Position numbers and translations under genes: made by a program. Positions 9,906 to 18,700 of a DNA stretch of 26,852 nt are shown here, in pieces. The stretch covers positions 33,920 to 60,771 of the forward strand of contig JAKCWW010001665.1 in NCBI GenBank assembly GCA_026260175.1, given 5' to 3'. The notes beneath the pieces are model-generated. The model worked only from the letters and a program-made list of their open reading frames with translations, searched no databases and was not told the origin of the DNA. Position 1 is the stretch's first letter. The number at the start of each line of letters is the position of its first letter. The stretch comes from Reticulitermes lucifugus. Its lineage: Eukaryota; Arthropoda; Insecta; Blattodea; Rhinotermitidae.

Positions 9906-10120
9906 ACCTGTCCTTTGAAGTAGTGTAATTCAGCAGCTGACACAGTTTACCTGTCCTTTGAAGTAATGTAATTCAGCAGCTGACAGAGTTTACCTGTCCT
10001 TTGAAGTAGTGTAATTCAGCAGCTGACACAGTTTACCTGTCCTTTGAAGTAGTGTAATTCAGCAGCTGACACAGTTTACCTGTCCTTTGAAGTAGTGTAA
10101 TTCAGCAGCTGACACAGTTT
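9906..10120 (+). repeat. Five tandem copies of a 43-bp unit
   Basis: Copies run 9906-9948, 9949-9991, 9992-10034, 10035-10077 and 10078-10120, each exactly 43 bp and beginning ACCTGTCCTTTGAAGTA. Only isolated substitutions occur (copy 2 has AATG for AGTG and CAGAG for CACAG); the other copies look identical. Each unit carries CAGCAGCTGACA, which includes a CAGCTG E-box. High identity indicates recent expansion, and the array length is probably polymorphic. Confidence 0.97.
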
Positions 10121-10860
10121 ACCGTACTTCAGTAGGATAGGAATAACCTGAGAAGGGAAGAAGAGAAATGTTAGGAAGTTCACATAAGAAATGAAAACCT
10201 CGCTAAATTTTCAGTGGATATGGTCCTAATACAATATATTCTGCGATAGACAATTGACGACGCGAGGACATAAAAACTTGTCTATTTACACTTCCGTTTG
10301 GTAACATTGATGCCTAGTTAGCACAAAATAATTTTTGAACTTCCAAAAACTGTAAAATTCTTTTTTTCTGTACCGAAATTAACAATTCTGTTATGTCATT
10401 TGACTTATCTGTGTTTTTAATGATTCACCGTAATAGAGGTTTAAGGTTTTCATGGGAGTGAAGATGCAGGTTGCTGTATTGTGGGTGTCATAACCCAGAA
10501 AACCGCAAAGTAAATATGACATACGAGCGATATTCCTCCGACTGGCACAGCTTCATTTTGCTGTCACAACGCATGATAATCAATCTTCAGAAACGTTGTG
10601 TCTAATGTTGCTTTAATATCCGGAGCACTAACAGCTGAGCATCGCCCACCGCTGTGCACGTAAGATCACAGACACGCGACCGTCTGCCCCATTGTTGTTT
10701 AGGAAATGGTAATGGCGGTACAGAGCAAACGAGAGTGTTGCGGCCATTACATAAGGCCAGGAGTGAATTAATGAATGAACGAACACGAGAAAATTTATCA
10801 TGCTGTGTTTTCATTGCTAGAACACATTTTAAACTGAAAGGACCTGTGTAAATATTTTCA
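10121..10860. other. Non-coding stretch, nothing assignable
   Basis: AT-rich sequence. Overlapping short frames on both strands around 10602-10851 lack domains, splice context and codon bias, and are not called. Confidence 0.4.
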
Positions 10861-10865
10861 GGATT

Positions 10866-10935
10866 ACTGTCTTATGGGATGCGATGTCATGCAGTCAGAG
10901 GAACCTGTTGCATCGATCTTCAGCAGCAGGTTCCT
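10866..10935 (+). repeat. Hairpin-repeat family fragment with internal stem
   Basis: TCTTATGGGATGCGATGTCATG resembles the family left arm (TCTTCTGGGATGTGACGTCATG). Immediately downstream, 10899-10911 and 10923-10935 are inverted repeats (AGGAACCTGTTGC versus GCAGCAGGTTCCT, 12 of 13 matching) forming a compact stem with an 11-base loop. Confidence 0.5.
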
Positions 10936-11100
10936 ATGAATCGTCGTTGCTTATATGCCAGTCTCAACGGTGGCAACATCCAAAATACAGAAATCGTCAT
11001 ATTTATTCCCATGAGAACCCCAAAGCTTGGATAAATATTTTCATTATAATACAATGCATTCGGAAGGAACATACTCGTACATCGAACAGGTGACCTGGTG

Positions 11101-11157
11101 TCTTGTCTGTCTGTGTGTCTCTCTGTTTGTCTGTCTGTCAGTCAGTATGTCTGTCTT
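11101..11157 (+). repeat. Imperfect (TGTC)n microsatellite
   Basis: Tetranucleotide TGTC/TCTG repeats interrupted by TGTGTCTCTC and CAGTCAGTA. Simple-sequence DNA. Confidence 0.8.
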
Positions 11158-11590
11158 ATAGTAACCACCATCAAATTAAACGCAATGACTGCATCATATC
11201 AGTGACACGTGGACTCAATACTGGTGTTAAATAAATCTCCACAATGAAAATAATTCATAAATTATTTCTAAAATCTAAGTTGTGACACGCGGTCTTTCGA
11301 CCATACGCCACATCAGTACCCAATCACACTCCCAAGTAACATTTCCAATAAATCTCAAAGTGTCGGTTCCTATAGTTCATTTGTCAGTTTTTGGTCGGTG
11401 AAAAAATTAGCGGAGCTGGTCGCCTGGCTATTCTCTACGTGGAGTGGCAAGAGCAGGACGTCTTTTGGGTTCGCCCGCTATCTCCGTACAAAATAACTCG
11501 CTCTTAGCCTTCTGCTTAAAAATTCCACAGTGTAAAAACTAACAAAGATCTATTGTAATGCGTCCTCCTCCCCTAGCGCTACCGGTCAAA
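11158..11590. other. Non-coding stretch, nothing assignable
   Basis: No supportable gene or repeat between the TGTC microsatellite and the hairpin element. Confidence 0.4.
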
Positions 11591-11592
11591 AC

Positions 11593-11715
11593 TTCTCGCT
11601 AGGATGAAATCTGCGGTCTTCTGGGGAATTACACGACGCCGCATAACACCCCAGAAGACCGCAGATTTCATCAACATCGCGGCGGAAGCCTGAAATCAAG
11701 GTTCTCGCTAGGATG
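11593..11715. mobile_element. Small hairpin element with 14-bp flanking direct repeats
   Basis: TTCTCGCTAGGATG occurs exactly at 11593-11606 and again at 11702-11715, which looks like a target-site duplication. Between them are two 21-bp arms that are perfect inverted repeats (GAAATCTGCGGTCTTCTGGGG at 11606-11626 and its complement at 11649-11669), followed by about 30 bp of tail. The arm belongs to the dispersed hairpin family (compare 26378-26400). A 14-bp variable-length duplication fits LINE-mediated retroposition better than most DNA transposons, so this may be a small non-autonomous retroposon with a self-folding head. Confidence 0.6.
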
Positions 11716-11812
11716 TCCTTACACACGCCAAGTTCGTTACGCAGGGAATTCGTGTAGGCAATGAAGCTGTGCGAGATGTGAGGTTTCCACGGCGGTGTAG
11801 TTAAGGATGCAT

Positions 11813-11865
11813 ATCTTCTGGGCTGTGACGCTGTATAATTGGGTTACGAACGTCGGGAAACACTG
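11813..11865 (+). repeat. Hairpin-repeat family, left-arm fragment
   Basis: TATCTTCTGGGCTGTGACGC followed by TGTATAATTGGGTTACGAACGTCGGGAAAC parallels the family left arm through its ACCGACGTTTCG-like end. It lies about 100 bp beyond the complete hairpin element at 11593-11715. Confidence 0.55.
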
Positions 11866-12423
11866 ACTGAGCGACGCAGCGCCACATCGCAGCAGAGCAG
11901 AATCCTGGACACAAGGAAGCAGCTTGTGTAAACTTCTGCACACGTCCATTATGATATGTTTATACTAGGCCATGAAGTCCCGATACTGGGTCGGGTACCG
12001 ATATTAAATAGCCTAGCATTGTTGTACGATGAATAAGCTAAATTATAGAACTGTCTGGACCAAAGTGACAAGGACCGGCTTCAGGATTGCGGTTCAGAAC
12101 GCCTTCGCAAATAGGTTTAGAATGCACGTCATACAAAAGTGTCGAAGAAGTTGCCACATCAGCAAGGCGTTAGAAACAAATTGAATGATGAATGGTAAGA
12201 GGTGGCACATGCAGTTGTAACTGTGCTTTAGGGGATTAGACAAGGTTTGTTTTTAAGGTGCAGCTTTCTGTGGGTTCCTTTGTGATTGAAACAGATTTTC
12301 TCCCTTTATGGAGAGTAGCTATAATATATTTTGTACTGAGACGTGGAGAGGCAACAGGGCTTTGTCATAAAGTTTTGGGGCTTGAATGCGGGGTTGGTAA
12401 ATCTTCGTTCTTAAAATTTCATA

Positions 12424-12463
12424 TATACGTACATACATACATAGATACATACGTACGTACATG
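12424..12463 (+). repeat. (TACA)n/(TACG)n microsatellite
   Basis: Repeated TACGTACATACATACATA-type tetranucleotides just upstream of ODAD4 exon 1A. Confidence 0.8.
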
Positions 12464-12534
12464 TTTTCATATGTGTGTGCCTCAGTGTCTAATGTCGAAT
12501 CAGCGTGGCTAAAGCAGTTGGTACCCTTGTTTGC

Positions 12535-12559
12535 AGCCGGAACAGACTTGAGGTTTCTG
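12535..12559 (+). promoter_or_regulatory. Probable splice acceptor and 5' leader before exon 1A
   Basis: CCCTTGTTTGCAG ends at about 12536, a good acceptor with a pyrimidine tract. It lies 23 bases ahead of the ATG at 12560, so the 1A start codon probably sits in the second exon of a transcript whose non-coding first exon lies upstream. The frame is also open back to 12461, so an unspliced longer N-terminus cannot be excluded. The context CTGATGG has the favourable G at +4 but no purine at -3. Confidence 0.45.
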
Positions 12560-12700
12560 ATGGCGCCTAAGGGACCAGGAGGCAAGGAAAAGGGGGCCCA
12601 AAGCACAAACATCAATGCAGATTCGAAGATCCACTACGATGAGGCCACTGGGCACCTGAAGATGGGCAATTACACCAAGGCCCTCAGTGGCTACAATCTG
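12560..12700 (+). CDS. ODAD4: ODAD4 alternative first coding exon 1A
   Basis: Forty-seven codons from ATG 12560 to the donor CTG|GTGAGT (intron from 12701), phase 0. The protein starts MAPKGPGGKEKGAQ, a short basic glycine/lysine-rich leader. It continues with a TPR helix-A segment (HYDEATGHLKMGNYTKALSG, residues about 25-44) that is completed by ALELNP at the start of exon 2. This gives a canonical first TPR in which ...KMGNYTKAL... matches the G-x-Y-x-x-A-l core, and it resembles the vertebrate N-terminus (...ERLYLCGEFSKAAQSF...) more than exon 1B does. It is separated from exon 2 by a 5.8-kb intron that contains exon 1B and a SINE. Confidence 0.85.
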
Positions 12701-15700
12701 GTGAGTGCTGAATGCGGTTGCGAAGAACTCCACAGTGCAGAGAATTTCTTAAGAAGCTGACAAACAATCGGCTGATCAAGGAACTTCCAAAGATTTATTA
12801 CCGTGTTAACAAGAGTCCTCGTCTGGTATTTATCTTGTAACAGCTAAAACCATTTCGTCTCTTATGTAAGAGGCCATGCTTCGTAACCTTACAAAACGAA
12901 AGAATAATTATAGTGTTTATATTTTATTCTTTACGATAAAGGATGTTCTACTGAGGTGGAAAGCATTCACCACATTTACTCTGCTCTTAATGTTTTCTTT
13001 GATATAATTTTAATTTCTTACTCCTGCGAAATATTTTAGCTTTTCCACATTTTCGAATAATTTATTAGCTATATTTATGTAATAATTACGTCCCGAATTA
13101 TGGTAAAGGGATATAACTTTGTCGGATTTACTATTAGTCTTCCATCGTCACCATATGTTTAATTCTTAACTTAAAACAATATTTATAGGAAATACGTATG
13201 TACGCTTATTTTCGTGATCTATCAGCTTACCAACTTTTACAAGCCTCCCTCTAGTGGTACATCAGTTGTCGCCATCAAACCGAAAACTAAATAAAATATT
13301 TTCAAAGCTTCCATGTTACGTTCCACTCTTCAAGAATATTACCTTCACAAAATTTGCATATTTTTTCAAAAATTCTAAACATGCCTAATTTCAGGACCCT
13401 CAAATAAATGGCAGTAGTGTCTTTCCTGCCTTACAAATTTGCGCGTCCGTTATATTGTTATTAATTGTTATAGGAAATTGATTTGTGCTCCAGTGGCGTA
13501 ACTTTTATTCCAGTTTTTGTAAAAATCAGTCGAGTGGATCAAACGTATAAACAGGACCATATGCACACAGACACCGACAGCATGGCGATCTCATGGTTCT
13601 ACTGCTCTTTTTTCCATTTCAGGAAGGCAGGCTGGAGGGTTGTATTGTTAATAACATAAAATCAGCGCGTGTTTTGTTAAAAGCGATCGACTTGCCTTAT
13701 TTTCCACACAGCTCGTTGATGCCTCAACTGTTTCTCAGATTTAACACAGTAGCGGTACATGAAAGAGAACTTGTATAGTTGTAATCTTGCCCAAAAGATG
13801 GCCTTTTGTACGGCATACAAAAATCAATTTTCCGGCTGCTTATTTGTATCACAGTGGCTTTCCTTCAGACTCTGTCCTTTCGGTTTAAATATGCTGAACG
13901 ATACAACCCCTCGTTTCGCTCGTAATGATTTGCGTGAAATTTGAGGGATGGTATCAAAGCAAAGACAATGTCGGACCGCGACAAGTTAATAAGGAAACTT
14001 CGTATCATAGGGTTCGTGAGAGTGGAGTAAAGTTCTGCTAAAGAACAGGAGCCGCGTTTCGAGAAAACACAGAGAATGTCTTGACTTGAGTAGTGTATAT
14101 CCGTATGTCTATAAGAGTAACAAGCAATCCCTATACAGGCCTGGACAGGCCCTTAGTATTCCAGGAGATTGAGGCTCCCAGATTTCTAGACAATCGGCAC
14201 ATGAAGGTCGTAAGGTTGTCAGCCCTACGCANNNNNNNNNNNNNNNNNNNNNNNNNNNNNNNNNNNNNNNNNNNNNNNNNNCGAAACCGCGACCTTCCGG
14301 CTTGTAGCGCAGTGCCTCAACCAACTGCGCCACCGCGTGCCCATCTATAAGAGTACTTGAGGAAATCTGAATTGTAATATTCCATGATCGTAGTCTCACT
14401 ATAGCACTAAATGTACACTTTAAGTCTTTGGTTATTTGAATTTTAGTGTGGGATATTATCTTTTTACGTGACTGTCCAATATGTCTGGCAAATTCCAAGT
14501 ACTTTCGGTCCACTACAATATGTTGGTAAAACGCTTTCTTTAAACCATTTCAACTTCCCGTAAGCAGGCTATATTTCGTTGTACATTATGTTTTCTTTTT
14601 TCATCACGAGGCAAAAGCAGCCTGTAAAATAATTTTAAATATTACATTTTATCGAACTGTTAAAAAAAATATTTTTGCCAACTTTGTTTAAAGTCATTCT
14701 CTTAGATTCTAACATTCAGGCAACGCAATGAAGGCATAATGATCTTTTTCCTCTCAGTTTTTGGAGTTTAGCCATTAAAACCTTACCACTGTAAGCAGAA
14801 AATATGTAGGGTAAACTTTACGTTACTTGTACCGTACATTTTTAATTATATATATCTTATGCAGACAAATGTACACAGTTTTATGTTATGTTATTTAACA
14901 CAATTTTTATTAAATGCTGCCCAACATGTTTCTAGCCTATATAAGGCTCATNTTCAGGGGCTCTTTCGTTGAAATTACAACAGCTGTATTATTGGTATAT
15001 AAAATTCTTAAAATGTCGTTAGATGCACCTGGTTATTGATATCTGTAACAGTCATTCTGTTTTCACTATAGATTTGTTGGAGGCCTACTGGGGGGGGCGC
15101 CTTTTTCATACTTCTATTTGCTCTTTCCTGCAACTTTCTTTAAATATGTTAAACGACTTCTCTTGAATGTACACTGAACGGAATTCAGAAATGAATTTGC
15201 TTTGTGACTTGTTCTGTTCTCACGCACTTAACATACCAGAGGGTTTATTTTTCGATGCCACATGTTGTGTTATTCAATAACTGATCTATGCTACTGTCAA
15301 GTCGACACCATTCGTTAGTTTTTACTCTTATTGACCCGACAGGTTTCAGATCAGCTGGCTCTTTTTCAAGGATTCTGTACTTTAGGCAGCTATTAAGAGT
15401 TTTATAAAATATGGATGTTTTCCGATAATTATAATTACTAAAATTCAGCAGCACTTAATCCTTTAAATTTTCCCACAGAAAAGACAAACGCGCCTGGTCT
15501 GTGCTAAGAAATTATGTTGGTTTTCACATATTCTATAAGGATCCTGTAAATTTATGTTCCTTTTCGGTTTTATAAGCGGAGATGCATGATGCAGATACTT
15601 GTGTATGTGGATTAATGGGCACCGCGGTCTCTTCCGCAGGGATAGAGCCGTCAGGGCGTGAAGCTGGCCATTTACGTCCAGATAGTGCCGAGGTTAATAA

Positions 15701-18700
15701 TGAGTCGCGCTATACCTCCACTCCGCCATATGCGTTTATGGAGTGCACAGGGATACCTTCGCCTTGTTTTATCTATGTACATGTTCGTAGAAGTTACTTC
15801 TTACGGAATATTCAGCACTTCCATTAACAGATCTCTGATGTTAATGATCAGTCAGATATGAGTACACGTTTCTGGAGATACGTGGTGATATAAACCTGCT
15901 TTTTTTTAAAAAAAATTGTGGTGCTTTGTATGGGAAGAAATAGCCAGTACTCGTGATCGCTATAACAGAATCTCAGTCACCCTGCTTGCCGTATGTCTAA
16001 ACTTCGATAAAAAGGGCAGAAAATTCGTACTTTAAGTTTGTTTTTTAAATGCGGTTTTCACTTTATTCGCTTTTGACAGAAGCATAAATATTCTTTTATT
16101 TTCCATAAAGCATTTTAAGATATTTAACGACAGAACTAAAAATTTAAAGTTAAGAAATTTTAAAGGCACTTAACAGAAATTGATTTGTTGTTGACGAGTT
16201 GCCTAGGCAACCAACAGCTAAGGCGCTTCCGTGTTGTGCAGCTGTGTGTGTGACGGTTTTTACTTTATCACACGGTTTTAAAATTTCGTTGTATTAATTG
16301 GAAGCAAATAATTTGCTTGTCAAACACCATTGTCACACATTTTTCTTCTGTTTAGAAGCCTTCGAAGCCTTCAGATTTCGAAAATCACGTGCAGACACAC
16401 AATGATGTAAAGGAAAATTTATACAACCTTGTTCATCCTCCATGTTATATTCTGAAAACTCAGAGTACTGCGCCTTGTCGGTTAAATAGTGTTAAAGACT
16501 TTTCAAAGTGTCACATGAGTTAGTTTTGTATTGCGTGTCAAATGTTTATGAAGAACTACTTCAATGTGTGTAGTGTTATTTATATTATATTTGAACATAT
16601 TTTAAGCAACTTGTGTGAAGATATATAGAACAACTGAATATGATTACAGCCCTTGCACCGTGGTATGACTGTAAGGCATATAAAGAAGATTTTTCGTATG
16701 TAAAATATTTCAAGTCTGTTGTTACGAATTTATGAATACGAAGTCTAATTTGTGATACAGCTTTCACAGAGACTTGCTTATAATAACTGTACATAATAAT
16801 AATAATAACAATGGAACACGTAATAAATGAAACAAATTCTACGGAAAAGGAGTTGCCTGAGCTTCACGATAAACAATTCAAGGGAACAAATCTAAGTGAA
16901 CATGCGCGAGAAATGCTGAAAATCACTCGAGACACAGAATTTCTGCAGAGTTTCCTGAGGGTTAATATTGCAGCTGAAGCGGAAGCCGATGATTCAAATC
17001 GTCCTCGCCACAAAGGGTTAAAAAAACTTGCTGATGAAAAGGCTACAGTTTTACTGCCGCCTCTGCAGCAACTGCAGGACCAGCAGCAGCAGCAACAGCA
17101 ACTGGAGCAGCAGCAAGAGGAACAGAAGCGACAAACAGACACAGCTGCAGAGCGTCACAAAAAGGTTCGATCCGCAGAATTGGAACAAGTAAAGAATGCG
17201 GGGAAAACCACCTTCTCCCAGCTGACCAAAGACCTGAAGTTGCGTAAAGGACCTAAACGAGGACGCAGGCGAAATCGCATTCGACGGCAGGAAGAATGCT
17301 ATACGGACAAAGATCGCGCTGCTGCTGTCAACATGGGCTCTCACGACATTAAGCAGTCACTGAAAATGAAGAGACGACTGGATCGAACTCGTGCTCTACA
17401 GATACCAGAGGAGGCTGAACCGGGAACGTTGCTGGCCCTCGGCAGTCGACAGATGAGGATTGGCGACATCAACATTGCTATCAACTTCGTGCATAAGGTG
17501 ATGTTCGAGCTGGGAGCCATGCCCCCCACTGGGCAGGATATCGGCCTTGCTGGGCCTGTTTTGTCATTACGGTGCTCTCTCTGTACTACCAAATGCACAG
17601 TAATTGTTTTATTGTCCGAAAGCTTCCAAGGAGACATTCCTCTCAGTACCAAGGCCTCATTTGCACATTTTGTTCTCTCGCGAGAAGAATGTATTTGAGC
17701 GTGCAATCTAATTATATCCCTGGAATGAACTGCTAAAATACTGACTAAGAGGTCTGGTCTCAGCAGTAGGTAGAAAGGAAATTCATATGAAACGTAAGGA
17801 GTGGGTCAACTGAAAATGATTCATACGTTTGCATCATGTTTTATGTGACAGTTCAATGCACTAGTCTTTCAGTCACCACAACTCTATTTAGAATAATAGA
17901 ACAATAAGATTTTATTAGCTATATCGGCTGCATATTTCAGTACTACTGAAATGTTATTATCAGGCCATGATTATCTAACATAACCTCAAATTTCATACCA
18001 CACAATATTTTTGTTTTTATATTTTTTACATTTCCTTACTATTTTATTTGATAATATTTTCATGTAAATGTATTTCTTATTAATAATGCTATTGATTTAC
18101 TAAATTCACGTAATTCTAAAATGGGTTTTTAGATTTTCCTTATTTCTGCAGGTGATCACTGAAGTGAGCCAGAACTTCGTACATAATTATTGCTATCTAA
18201 TATTATTAAATTATTGTGACAGGCATAATTATACTCATAATTTGCATAGCAAACCAGGGTAATGTAACACATAAGAAGCAAATAACCTTTGGTTCTACAT
18301 AACTTAAAGTCGTACTGTATGAACACAGGTAACATAATGAACACTCAAACTGTGGATACACCATGTGTTTTGATTTGGTTTACAGTTTTAATATGAAATT
18401 GCATCTAGACAAGTAATCACAATGAAGTCTGTGGAGCAACTGTGAATCTCTCATGGACATCTAAGGGATCCACAGAACAGGCTGTGAATTGCTGCTTTTG
18501 ACAGCTGAATGTTATTACACATGCATAACTGCATGCTGTTTCAGGCCCTGGAACTGAATCCTATGGACAAGAATGCATTGGTAGCAAGAAGTAAATGTTA
18601 TCTCCAACTAGGAGAACCTCATTTGGCATTGAAGGATGCTGAGACAGCTCTGCATGGAGACAAGAACTTCATTCGTGGTAGGTGAGCATGACATATCACA

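Noticed and set aside
9906..10120. CRISPR array
   Set aside because: The repeats are directly tandem with no unique spacers, and the genome is eukaryotic.
12319..12733. Minus-strand frames over exon 1A and the upstream microsatellite
   Set aside because: They are antisense shadows of the ODAD4 exon and of a TACA repeat.
17498..17706. Extension of the exon 1B frame to a stop at 17698, making a 295-aa intronless nested gene
   Set aside because: The extension after the phase-correct AAG|GTGATG donor breaks a TPR exactly where exon 2 completes it and has no recognisable content. Splicing explains the sequence better.
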